Origin: an uncultured Muribaculaceae bacterium
GTDB lineage: Bacteria > Bacteroidota > Bacteroidia > Bacteroidales > Muribaculaceae
Assembly: GCA_910578665.1 (NCBI GenBank)
Contig: CAJTQU010000001.1
Coordinates: 219,305 to 283,304 of the forward strand
DNA: 64,000 nt
Direction of reading: 5' to 3'
The translations under genes were made by a program, and so were the position numbers. The notes under the pieces are model-generated. The model saw only the letters and a list, made by a program, of their open reading frames with translations, did not search any database and had not been told where the DNA came from. Position 1 is the first letter of the stretch, and the number at the start of each line of letters is the position of its first letter. Shown piece after piece: positions 1 through 8,417 of the stretch.

Positions 1-606
1 ATAGAGCTGGGCATGAGCTATGCCATAACACCCTCGCTCACCCTTAGCGCCGTAGGTACTTATTCCCGTGCCCAGTACAAGAACCGTCCCACCGCGTATA
101 TTTCTTATGAAAACGGTCTTTATCCCGACACGCAGAACACGGCCTATCTTAAGAATTATTACCTGGGCGGCGCCCCCCAGCAGGCTTACAACGTAGGTCT
201 CGACTGGGCTGCCCCACATCAGTGGTTCTTCGGTATAAATGCCACCTGGATGGGCGATGCGTACATGTATCTCTCGCCCATGCGCCATTTCAAGATGGAC
301 GGCATAGTCTCTGCCGGCGACACCGAGGCCGAGATACTCGACAAGGTGAAAGCCATAACCAGGCAGGACAAGCTTAAAAACGCTTTTGTACTCAATGCCT
401 CTGTGGGCAAGGTGCTCTATACGAGCTTCGGTTCGGTCAATTTCAACCTGAATGTGACCAATATCCTCAACAACCGCGATATCCAGGTATGGGGACAGCA
501 GCAGAACCGCTTTGACTACGACAACTATAATGTTAACAAATGGGCTAACCGTATACGTTACGCCCAGGGTATCAAGGTTAATTTCAATGTAGGTATCCGT
601 TTCTAA
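1..606 (+). CDS. TonB-dependent receptor, C-terminal part (5' end outside window)
   Basis: The frame is open from base 1, so this is only the last ~200 residues of a larger gene; the ATG at 13 is internal. The visible part is rich in aromatic residues and alternating beta strands, with a segment reading FNLNVTNILNNRDIQVWGQQ and a terminal strand ending in VNFNVGIRF. An aromatic last residue is typical of outer-membrane beta-barrels recognised by the BAM machinery. The protein would sit in the outer membrane and import a TonB-dependent substrate. A lipoprotein gene follows after 19 bases, so the two probably form an operon and act as receptor plus surface lipoprotein. The substrate cannot be told from this fragment, and the plug domain is not in the window. 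Confidence 0.85.
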   Translation: MELGMSYAITPSLTLSAVGTYSRAQYKNRPTAYISYENGLYPDTQNTAYLKNYYLGGAPQQAYNVGLDWAAPHQWFFGINATWMGDAYMYLSPMRHFKMDGIVSAGDTEAEILDKVKAITRQDKLKNAFVLNASVGKVLYTSFGSVNFNLNVTNILNNRDIQVWGQQQNRFDYDNYNVNKWANRIRYAQGIKVNFNVGIRF

Positions 607-625
607 AATAATCAAACAACACAAT

Positions 626-2821
626 ATGAAATTCTTTAGCAAATATCTGAGTCTTGCCGCTGTGGCTGTGGCCACCGGCGCCTCGCTGACATCATGTCAG
701 AATGACTTCGACCTCCCCCCCATAGACGAGCCTAAGGCCACTATGGAGGCCAATACCACCATCAGTGCCCTCAAGACACAGTACTGGCAGGATGACCAGA
801 ACTATTTTCTGACAGTGGGTACCAATGCCGAGGGCGCCGATGTGATAGTGCGCGGACGCGTGGTATCGTCTGACGCCACAGGCAATATTTATAAAAGCCT
901 CGTAATACAGGATGAGACAGGCGCCCTGGCGTTCTCTATCAACCAGACCGGTCTGAACAACAGTTACCGTGTCGGCCAGGAAATCGTGGTCAACCTCACA
1001 GACCTCGGATTCGGCAAATATGCCGGTCTGCAGCAGGTGGGCGGCTATGGCGAGCACAACGGAACGCCGCAGGTATCGTTCATGGATTACACGCTGTTCC
1101 AGAGCCATACCGAACTTAACGGCTTCCCCAAGCCCGAATATAAGTATATTAACCCGGGCGAGGCACGTCCTACAGACGGCTCTATGTACTGTCTGGTAGC
1201 CGACATGGGCAGCCTGCCCACTACTCCCGAGGGGCAGCGCGAATGGCAGAGCCAGCTCGTGGTGTTCCGCAACGTGCACTTCGAGGGCGGGGGCGAACTT
1301 CCTTTCGCGAATGCCGATGCCACTACCAACCGCACACTGCTTGATGCCAATGGCAATTCTATATTGGTGCGTAACTCCAACTACTCTTCTTTCAGGGGCG
1401 AGACACTCCCTGCCGGAACAGGCGACGTGATGGGTATACTGTCTTCGTTCAACGGCACATGGCAGCTGCTGCTTCGTTCGGCTGAAGACTGCATTTTTGA
1501 CGCCAAGGGCCAGGCTTCCGATCCCTATACCGTGGCAGAGGCCATAGAGCTGCAGGGTACAGGTAAGAGCGGATGGGTAGAAGGTTATATCGCAGGTTCT
1601 GTCAAGGCCGGTGTGACCGATATCGATTCCAATGACAAAATCATATGGGGTGCCGATGCCGAGATGGACAACACTCTGGTGATAGCCCCGGCTGCCGATG
1701 TGCGCGATATCAGCAAGTGCCTTGTGCTTACCCTTCCCCAGGGTTCTTCTCTCCGCCAGTATGGCAATCTTCTGGACAATCCTTCCAACTTTGGAAAGAA
1801 GATAAAGGTTACAGGCGCGTTTGACTCTTATATGGGTACTAACGGACTGCTTAACAGCAGCGGCGCGGCTAACGAGTATAAGATCGAGGGCGTGGATCCC
1901 GGCACTGATCCCGGTACTGCGGTGACCTCTATTGATGAGACTTTCTCTGGAAATGCTATCCCGACAGGCTGGAGCAATATCAAGGTTAAGGGAGACAAGT
2001 CATGGTATGTTACTTCGTTTAGCGGCAATTATTATGCGGCCATGACCGGTTACAAGGGCAATCCTCCTTTCGAAAGCTGGCTGATAACACCGGCCATCAA
2101 TGCATCGCAGCTGGCCGAAAAGATCATGTCGTTTGACACACAGGTGAACGGCTACGGCTCTACAACCTCGAAACTCGAGGTCTATGTCATGGACAGTAAC
2201 GATCCCTCCAAGGCCAAACTGACCAAGCTTAACCCCGTGCTGGCCACTGCTCCTGCCAGCGGTTACAGCGACTGGGCTAACTCTGGCAAGCTTGATCTGT
2301 CGCAGTTCAGCGGCGTGATATATATCGGTTTTTGCTATACCGCTTCTTCTGACGCCAACTTTGCCACATGGTGCGTGGACAATGTGCTCGTGGGCAAGTC
2401 TTCCAGCAGCGGTGACGGAGGTACGGTGACTCCTCCGGCCGGAGACAAAGGCTCGGTTGAGAATCCCTATACAGTGGCAGAGGTCATGAAGACCACTGCT
2501 GATGCAGCCAATGTGTGGGTAGAGGGTTATGTAGTAGGATATATCGATGGAAAAGTATGGGATAGCGGTGCGCGTTTCTCTGGTGACGCCTCTGGTTCAA
2601 CAGAGTATACCAATACCAATATGATACTCGGTCCTACGGCTGATGCGAACTCGACCAGCACCTGTATGCCCTGCGGTATAAAGGCAGGAAGCATACGTGA
2701 CAACCTCGGCCTTAAGAACAATCCGGCCATTTACAAGAAGCATGTGCTTGTCAAAGGCGATATAACAAAATACTTCGGCCAGCGCGGTCTTAAGAATATA
2801 AGTGAATACAAGGAACTCTGA
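626..2821 (+). CDS. Surface lipoprotein with DUF5689-like, DUF6359-like and choice-of-anchor J domains
   Basis: 731 residues starting with a lipoprotein signal (lipobox LTSC, Cys24), so probably anchored in the outer membrane. Apparent order: a DUF5689-like OB-fold region (~40-290), a DUF6359-like module (~298-425, with NDPYTVAEAIEL-type opening), a choice-of-anchor J jelly-roll-like region (~437-590, containing the FESWLITPAI motif) and a second DUF6359-like module (~612-731). The two DUF6359-like modules share the sequence pattern PYTVAE..., VWVEGY/GWVEGY, and are separated by a Gly/Ser/Thr-rich linker. No catalytic motif is visible. It lies 19 bases after the TonB-dependent receptor end and is followed by a strong terminator, so it is the last gene of that operon. 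A ligand-binding or adhesion role is inference; family names are from recall of pattern, not a search. Confidence 0.8.
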   Translation: MKFFSKYLSLAAVAVATGASLTSCQNDFDLPPIDEPKATMEANTTISALKTQYWQDDQNYFLTVGTNAEGADVIVRGRVVSSDATGNIYKSLVIQDETGALAFSINQTGLNNSYRVGQEIVVNLTDLGFGKYAGLQQVGGYGEHNGTPQVSFMDYTLFQSHTELNGFPKPEYKYINPGEARPTDGSMYCLVADMGSLPTTPEGQREWQSQLVVFRNVHFEGGGELPFANADATTNRTLLDANGNSILVRNSNYSSFRGETLPAGTGDVMGILSSFNGTWQLLLRSAEDCIFDAKGQASDPYTVAEAIELQGTGKSGWVEGYIAGSVKAGVTDIDSNDKIIWGADAEMDNTLVIAPAADVRDISKCLVLTLPQGSSLRQYGNLLDNPSNFGKKIKVTGAFDSYMGTNGLLNSSGAANEYKIEGVDPGTDPGTAVTSIDETFSGNAIPTGWSNIKVKGDKSWYVTSFSGNYYAAMTGYKGNPPFESWLITPAINASQLAEKIMSFDTQVNGYGSTTSKLEVYVMDSNDPSKAKLTKLNPVLATAPASGYSDWANSGKLDLSQFSGVIYIGFCYTASSDANFATWCVDNVLVGKSSSSGDGGTVTPPAGDKGSVENPYTVAEVMKTTADAANVWVEGYVVGYIDGKVWDSGARFSGDASGSTEYTNTNMILGPTADANSTSTCMPCGIKAGSIRDNLGLKNNPAIYKKHVLVKGDITKYFGQRGLKNISEYKEL

Positions 2822-2841
2822 TCCTGTATACAGATTGAACA

Positions 2842-2881
2842 AAAACACTCCCCTGCGACTTTGCTCGCAGGGGAGTGTTTT
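2842..2881 (+). terminator. Strong hairpin terminator, probably bidirectional
   Basis: A perfect 17-bp stem (2842-2858 with 2865-2881) closes a 6-base loop. A-run on the left and T-run on the right let it serve both the lipoprotein gene on the plus strand and topA on the minus strand. Confidence 0.9.
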
Positions 2882-2930
2882 GCTTTAATTACCAGGCCGG
2901 ACAATGCCGTGTCCTGATATGGCGCGGTGT

Positions 2931-5264
2931 TTATTTCTTTGTGGCCCGGCGTCGCGTCTTGGGTTTGGCCGGAGCCTCGTCCTGGGCTTTCATGATGGAC
3001 TGGGCCTCCTCCAGGGTGAGCGACGCTCCGTCGGTGCCTTTGGGCAGCTTGTAATTGGTCGCTTTCTTTTCTCCCTCGGGTTTATATGCCAGATATACGC
3101 CGAATCGGCCGTTGAGCACTTGCAGTCCCGGCATTCCTTCAAACTCTTTCACAATCTTGTTAGCATCGTCGGCACGCTTTTTTTCTATAAGCGCCACCGC
3201 CTCTTCCTGTGTGATTGTCTGTGGGGCCAATGATGACGGGATACTCACAAATTTGCCCTCATGGCGCAGATACGGACCAAACCGCCCTATGGCTGCCACT
3301 ATCTCTTTGCCCTCGAATTCGCCTACGGTACGGGGCAGCTCGAAGAGCTTCAGAGCCTCTTCAAGGGTCAGTGTGGACACACTCTGGCCGTGCTGCAGGG
3401 AGGCGAACTGGGGCTTTTCCTCATCATTGGTGTCACCGATCTGGACCATGGGTCCGAAGCGGCCTATCTTCACACTTACTGGTTTGCCGGTGGCAGGGTC
3501 TGTGCCGAGCACGCGTTCGCCCACCTTGTGTTCCATGCGCATGGCGCGTGTCTTTTCGATGTCCGGGTGGAAGTTTGAGTAGAAATCGGCGATCTCTTTG
3601 TTCCAGCCCAGTTTTCCCTCTGCTATTTCGTCAAATTTTTCTTCAACACGGGCGGTGAAGTTATAGTCGAGTATGTCGGGGAAATATTCTGTCAGAAAAT
3701 CGTTGACAACCATTCCGACATCGGTAGGCACGAGGCGTCCTTTGTCGGAGCCGGCAGTCTCGGTCTCTGTAGACGCTGCCAGTCCTGCCGGTGTCAGGGT
3801 GAGCACGCGGTAAGGCCGTTGTTCTCCCTCTTTTTCACCGCGTTCCACATAGTCACGGCCCTGTATGGTCGATATTGTGGGGGCGTATGTAGACGGACGT
3901 CCGATACCGAGTTCTTCCATCTTCTTTACCAGCGAAGCCTCGTTATAACGGGCCGGAGCCTGGGTGAATCGCTCTGTGGCCGACACCGATACCATTGACA
4001 GAGGCGCTCCTGTCTCGAGGGCCGGCAGCGATTCCGCCGTTCCGGCATCCGGGACGCTGGCATATGCCTTGAGGAATCCGGGGAATTTAACTACCTCGCC
4101 GTGTGCCACGAAACGCTCGCTGCGTGTTGACACGGCTATTTCGGCCGTTGTCTTCTCGATCTCGGCATCGGCCATTTGTGACGCCAGAGTGCGCATGCGT
4201 ATGAGTTTGTAGAGACGTTTTTCCTGTTGTGTGCCCTCTATTTCCTCGCGGTCGATGTAAGATGGGCGTATGGCCTCATGGGCTTCCTGTGCTCCCTTTG
4301 CCTTGGTATGGTAATGGCGCTTGTGCAAGTATTCGGCACCGTAACGTTCCGACACCAGGGCGGATATGTCTGCCAGTGCCAGTTCCGAAAGATTGAGCGA
4401 GTCGGTACGCATGTAGGTGATGAGACCGGCTTCGTACAGCTGTTGTGCCACTCGCATTGTCTGGCTTACCGTGAAACCCAGGCGGCGCGAAGCCTCCTGC
4501 TGCAGCGTCGAGGTGGTGAAAGGTGGATTAGGAGAGCGGCGTACTGGTTTCACAGCTACGTCGGCCACCTGGAATGAAGCCTTGCGGCATGCCTCCAGAA
4601 ATTCCTGCGAGGCACTCTCGCTGTCCAGACGCACGTTCAGTTCGCTTTTGATGTCTATAGGGCTTGTGGCGCACTGAAACAGGCCGGTGACACGGAAATA
4701 GGGCTGTGCCGTGAAATTGCGTATCTCTTTCTCGCGTTCGCATATCAGGCGTACGGCCACGCTCTGCACCCTTCCGGCCGACAGGGCAGGCTTGATCTTC
4801 TTCCACAGCACGGGAGACAGTTCGAATCCCACTATGCGGTCCAGCACGCGGCGTGCCTGCTGGGCATTGACACGGTCGATGTCTATATCGCGCGGATTGG
4901 CTATGGCGTGCAGTATGGCCGGCTTGGTTATTTCGTGAAATACGATACGGTGTGTCTGTTCGGGTTTCAGTCCGAGCACTTCGTACAGATGCCAGGCTAT
5001 GGCCTCTCCCTCGCGGTCTTCATCGGAAGCCAGCCATACAGTTTCGGCTTCGGCTGCCGCGGCACGCAGTTTGCCTACCAGTTCCTTTTTTTCAGACGGT
5101 ATTTCGTACAGAGGTGTGAAATCATTGTCTACGTCTATGCTGAAATCCTTTTTTCTCAGGTCGCGGATATGTCCGAAGCTTGACATCACACGGTAATCCT
5201 TCCCCAGGAATTTCTCTATGGTCTTGGCCTTGGCCGGAGACTCCACTATGATAAGATTCTTCAT
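2931..5264 (-). CDS. topA: DNA topoisomerase I
   Basis: 777 residues. The enzyme relaxes negative supercoils by cutting one strand through a tyrosine-phosphate link. The N-terminus MKNLIIVESPAKAKTIEKF and the acidic SDEDREGEAIAWHL block form the TOPRIM domain; the active-site tyrosine is in GLITYMRTDSLNLS (Tyr284). The C-terminal third contains repeated glycine-rich blocks of the type IGRFGPYLRHEGKF rather than classical four-cysteine zinc fingers, followed by a basic tail (KPKTRRRATKK). This zinc-less C-terminal repeat arrangement is usual in Bacteroidetes. A TACTTTTG promoter box lies about 75 bases upstream. Monocistronic: it is divergent from rubrerythrin and converges on the terminator at 2842-2881. 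Confidence 0.97.
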   Translation of the reverse strand: MKNLIIVESPAKAKTIEKFLGKDYRVMSSFGHIRDLRKKDFSIDVDNDFTPLYEIPSEKKELVGKLRAAAAEAETVWLASDEDREGEAIAWHLYEVLGLKPEQTHRIVFHEITKPAILHAIANPRDIDIDRVNAQQARRVLDRIVGFELSPVLWKKIKPALSAGRVQSVAVRLICEREKEIRNFTAQPYFRVTGLFQCATSPIDIKSELNVRLDSESASQEFLEACRKASFQVADVAVKPVRRSPNPPFTTSTLQQEASRRLGFTVSQTMRVAQQLYEAGLITYMRTDSLNLSELALADISALVSERYGAEYLHKRHYHTKAKGAQEAHEAIRPSYIDREEIEGTQQEKRLYKLIRMRTLASQMADAEIEKTTAEIAVSTRSERFVAHGEVVKFPGFLKAYASVPDAGTAESLPALETGAPLSMVSVSATERFTQAPARYNEASLVKKMEELGIGRPSTYAPTISTIQGRDYVERGEKEGEQRPYRVLTLTPAGLAASTETETAGSDKGRLVPTDVGMVVNDFLTEYFPDILDYNFTARVEEKFDEIAEGKLGWNKEIADFYSNFHPDIEKTRAMRMEHKVGERVLGTDPATGKPVSVKIGRFGPMVQIGDTNDEEKPQFASLQHGQSVSTLTLEEALKLFELPRTVGEFEGKEIVAAIGRFGPYLRHEGKFVSIPSSLAPQTITQEEAVALIEKKRADDANKIVKEFEGMPGLQVLNGRFGVYLAYKPEGEKKATNYKLPKGTDGASLTLEEAQSIMKAQDEAPAKPKTRRRATKK

Positions 5265-5335
5265 CTCGGTGTATTATTCGTTGAGGCCCGCCGCGCACCG
5301 TCCGTGCCTGGTCGGTAGGTAGCGGTTTTCGGCCA

Positions 5336-5343
5336 CAAAAGTA
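5336..5343 (-). promoter_or_regulatory. Probable topA promoter -7 box
   Basis: On the minus strand this reads TACTTTTG, matching the Bacteroidetes TAnnTTTG box. No clear TTG -33 element was found at the right distance. Confidence 0.55.
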
Positions 5344-5507
5344 GTAATTATTTTTGAAATATGGCCACCTATATAATATACAGGGCTGTCCTGTCGTATA
5401 AATCGCCACATTTTATAAACCATTCTTCATTTGTAATTGTTCTAATCCCAGATACCGCGCATGGCGCACGGTATCGTAAATGAATAGAAACCTATATTTT
5501 TTAAACT

Positions 5508-6113
5508 ATGAAACCTGTAAATTACACTCCGGCCGATCATTCTCTGAAAGGCACGGAGACATTGAAGAACCTGGTGGCTGCCTATGCGGCCGAATCGATG
5601 GCTTATAGCCGTTATATGTTTTATGCCAGCCAGGCAGAAAAAGAGGGCTATCCCCCCGTTGCGGAAGTGTTTACCGAGACTGCCGACAATGAGCTGCACC
5701 ATGCCAAGGTGTTTTTTAAATTTCTTGAAGACGGCGCCGAGGTCCCTGTCGATATGTCGATACCTGCCGGTGTGATAGGCAATACGTCTGACAATCTTAA
5801 GGAAGCAGCACGCGAAGAGGAGGCAGAGGGCGTAGACGCGTATATGAAGGCCGCGGCTAAGGCGCGCGAAGAGGACTTTCCCGAGGTGGCAGAACATTTC
5901 GAGGCCATAGCGTCTATCGAAAATATGCACAAGGATCGTTTCGATGCTCTGCGCAAGCTGGTAGACAGCGGCAAGATGTGGAAACGCGACAAGCCGATCA
6001 AGTGGCAGTGCACGGTATGCGGATATGTGTCGGAGGGTACCGAGCCGCCTGAGAAATGTCCGGCCTGCGACCATCCTTATAAGTATAGTAAGCCAGAGGA
6101 AGAGGATTATTAA
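5508..6113 (+). CDS. rbr: Rubrerythrin
   Basis: 201 residues. Rubrerythrin is a cytoplasmic non-haem di-iron peroxidase that reduces hydrogen peroxide in anaerobes. Residues ~12-150 form the four-helix ferritin-like domain with the metal-binding carboxylates and histidines (AYAAESMAYSRY, ETADNELHHAK, ASIENMHKDRF). The C-terminal rubredoxin domain carries the iron ligands Cys168, Cys171, Cys184 and Cys187 (QCTVCGY and KCPACDHPY). Length and architecture are standard. It stands alone between divergent topA and convergent pckA and has its own terminator. It supports an anaerobic, oxygen-exposed lifestyle. Confidence 0.97.
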   Translation: MKPVNYTPADHSLKGTETLKNLVAAYAAESMAYSRYMFYASQAEKEGYPPVAEVFTETADNELHHAKVFFKFLEDGAEVPVDMSIPAGVIGNTSDNLKEAAREEEAEGVDAYMKAAAKAREEDFPEVAEHFEAIASIENMHKDRFDALRKLVDSGKMWKRDKPIKWQCTVCGYVSEGTEPPEKCPACDHPYKYSKPEEEDY

Positions 6114-6137
6114 ACCGTTGTTTATTGATTTATCGAG

Positions 6138-6167
6138 GGCCTCCGCATAACGCGGAGGCCTTTTCTT
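6138..6167 (+). terminator. Terminator of rubrerythrin gene
   Basis: A 9-bp GC-rich stem (6138-6146 with 6152-6160), 5-base loop, then TTTTCTT, 24 bases after the rbr stop codon. Confidence 0.9.
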
Positions 6168-6180
6168 ATGTCATAGGTGG

Positions 6181-6216
6181 AAAAAAGCCCCGGGGACACT
6201 TGCGCGTCTCCGGGGC
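6181..6216 (-). terminator. Terminator of pckA
   Basis: Stem 6187-6197 with 6206-6216 (11 pairs including one G-T), followed on the minus strand by six T residues. It lies 28 bases beyond the pckA stop and faces the rbr terminator. Confidence 0.88.
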
Positions 6217-6243
6217 CAGGCTATAGACTTATTATTATCGCAT

Positions 6244-7848
6244 TTAAATGTGAGGGCCGTCGGCTACCAGTGCCTTGCCTGCCTCGTTGCCTTCAAACTT
6301 CTTAAAGTTCTTGATAAAGAGCTCTGCAAGTTCTTTGGCTTTCTTGTCCCATTCGGCCGGAGTGCCGTATGTGTCACGGGGGTCGAGAATATTGGGATCA
6401 ACACCAGGCAGCTCGGTGGGGACTGTCAGGTCGAAGTAGGGGATTGTCTTGGTGGGGGCATTGAGTATGGCTCCGTCAAGTATGGCGTCGATGATGCCGC
6501 GTGTGTCGCGTATCGAGATACGCTTGCCGGTGCCGTTCCATCCGGTGTTCACCAGATAGGCCTTGGCGCCGCTCTTCTCCATCTTCTTAACCAGTTCTTC
6601 GGCATACTTTGTGGGGTGCAGGCTCAGGAAAGCCGCGCCGAAGCATGCGGAGAATGTCGGGGTGGGCTCGGTGATGCCTCGTTCTGTACCGGCGAGTTTT
6701 GCGGTAAAGCCGGACAGGAAGTAATATTTGGCCTGTTCGGGTGTGAGGATGCTCACGGGGGGCAGCACGCCGAATGCGTCGGCGCTCAGGAAGATCACCT
6801 GTTTTGCGTCAGGGCCTTTGCTTACGGGCTTGACGATGTTCTCGATGTGATAGATGGGGTAGGACACGCGTGTGTTTTCTGTCACGCTCTTGTCGGCAAA
6901 GTCGATTTTGCCTTCGGCATCTACAGTTACGTTCTCGAGCAGGGCGTCGCGACGGATAGCGTTGTAGATGTCAGGCTCGCTCTCCTTGTCAAGATTGATT
7001 ACCTTGGCATAGCAGCCGCCTTCGTAGTTGAACACGCCTTCGTCGTCCCATCCGTGTTCGTCGTCACCTATGAGCTTGCGCTTGGGGTCGGTAGAGAGTG
7101 TGGTCTTGCCGGTGCCGCTCAGGCCGAAGAAGATGGCTGTTGATGTCTCGTCCATATTAGTGTTGGCAGAGCAGTGCATGGAGGCTATGCCGCGCAGGGG
7201 ATTGAAGTAGTTCATCATGGAGAACATGCCTTTCTTCATTTCGCCGCCGTACCATGTATTGATGATGACCTGTTCTTTCTGTGTCAGGTTGAAAGCCACC
7301 ACTGTCTCTGAGTGCAGGCCGAGCTCCTTGTAATTTTCCATCTTGGCCTTTGAGGCGTTGAACACGACGAAGTCGGGTTCAAACTGCTCCAGCTCTTCTT
7401 TAGAGGGACGGATGAACATGTTGGTCACAAAGTGTGCCTGCCATGCCACTTCCATGATGAAGCGCACTTTCAGACGTGTGGCGGGGTTTGCGCCGCAGTA
7501 GCAGTCTACCACGTACAGCACCTTGTCAGACAGTTCTTTTACAGCTTTGTCTTTGAGCTGGTCCCATACTTCGGTTGTGATAGGCTTGTTGTCGTTCTTA
7601 TATTCCTCTGATGTCCACCACACGGTGTTTTCGCTTGTGGCGTCTTTAACGAGATATTTGTCTTTTGGGGAACGGCCGGTATATTCGCCAGTCATGACGT
7701 TGACTGCGCCGAGTTCGGTCACCTGTCCTTTGTCAAAGCCTGTGAGCGAGGGATCGGTCTCGAATTTGTAAAGTTCGTCGTAGGAAGGATTGTGGATAAT
7801 TTTCTTCACATCCTTAATGCCGTACTGGCTGAGGTTCAATTCTGCCAT
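6244..7848 (-). CDS. pckA: Phosphoenolpyruvate carboxykinase (ATP)
   Basis: 534 residues, the normal length. It interconverts oxaloacetate + ATP with phosphoenolpyruvate + CO2 + ADP; in succinate- and propionate-forming Bacteroidales it usually runs in the CO2-fixing direction to feed fumarate respiration. Visible motifs: GEYTGRSPKDKYLV near residue 55, the kinase-1a P-loop GLSGTGKTTLS near residue 242, and the following DDEHGWDDEGVFNYEGGCYA block that binds metal and substrate. Monocistronic, with its own terminator and a long 5' region. A possible promoter (TAATTTTG) is ~170 bases upstream of the start. Confidence 0.98.
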   Translation of the reverse strand: MAELNLSQYGIKDVKKIIHNPSYDELYKFETDPSLTGFDKGQVTELGAVNVMTGEYTGRSPKDKYLVKDATSENTVWWTSEEYKNDNKPITTEVWDQLKDKAVKELSDKVLYVVDCYCGANPATRLKVRFIMEVAWQAHFVTNMFIRPSKEELEQFEPDFVVFNASKAKMENYKELGLHSETVVAFNLTQKEQVIINTWYGGEMKKGMFSMMNYFNPLRGIASMHCSANTNMDETSTAIFFGLSGTGKTTLSTDPKRKLIGDDEHGWDDEGVFNYEGGCYAKVINLDKESEPDIYNAIRRDALLENVTVDAEGKIDFADKSVTENTRVSYPIYHIENIVKPVSKGPDAKQVIFLSADAFGVLPPVSILTPEQAKYYFLSGFTAKLAGTERGITEPTPTFSACFGAAFLSLHPTKYAEELVKKMEKSGAKAYLVNTGWNGTGKRISIRDTRGIIDAILDGAILNAPTKTIPYFDLTVPTELPGVDPNILDPRDTYGTPAEWDKKAKELAELFIKNFKKFEGNEAGKALVADGPHI

Positions 7849-8417
7849 AGTTAATGGGGTTATAAATTTAATTTCTGAGAATTCAACAATGCTTGTGCCG
7901 ATATTGTTTGCTGCCTCGCATCAAAAGATGTTAAAAGCGCAACTATCTGGTTAAAAGTTGATTAATAATTCATACACACTATATAAGGCCACTCACGGGC
8001 GCAGCCTTTCTCTATCTGGGTACAAAATTACAAAAAACTTCGGACATAGGCGGCTTAATTACGGAAAAATTTCTTTAATAAGCCTTAACGGCATTAGTAA
8101 AGCATGCAGTGACATATTGATAATATATTGGTGGATAGATCTTTGTGGGCTTATTATGGGTTGGCTGCCATGTGTGTTCGGAGTTATGGAGGCTGCGTAT
8201 AGCAGTATCGATTGCAATTTGACCGAGTGTAGCAGGGAGTTTTCACATAGCTTTGGCAGGGTTACTTGCATTTTGCCAAAGTGCAAAAAATATTAAAAAA
8301 TTATATTGAAATATTTGGTTTGTTAAATTAAGTTGTCTATATTTGCACAAAATTAATTGTGTCAAGAAAGAGACTGATTATTCTTGACCTACGCTTTTTT
8401 AACTAATTATTACGCTT
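7849..8417. other. Divergent intergenic region pckA / secreted protein
   Basis: 569 bases without a convincing gene, and AT-rich. On the minus strand TAATTTTG at 8023-8030 is a plausible pckA -7 box, giving a ~165-base leader. An inverted repeat (8251-8258 with 8274-8281, 15-base spacer) lies upstream of the plus-strand promoter at 8314-8345 and could be an operator. Short open frames here lack coding character. Confidence 0.5.
8314..8345 (+). promoter_or_regulatory. Promoter of the 8418 gene
   Basis: TTTG at 8314-8317, a 20-base spacer, then TATATTTG at 8338-8345, a near-ideal Bacteroidetes promoter. The predicted start leaves a ~65-base leader. Confidence 0.75.

Noticed and set aside
692..1279. 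Long antisense frames inside genes (for example opposite the 626 lipoprotein, topA and pckA)
   Set aside because: They arise from codon bias of the real gene and lack starts, promoters and protein-like composition.
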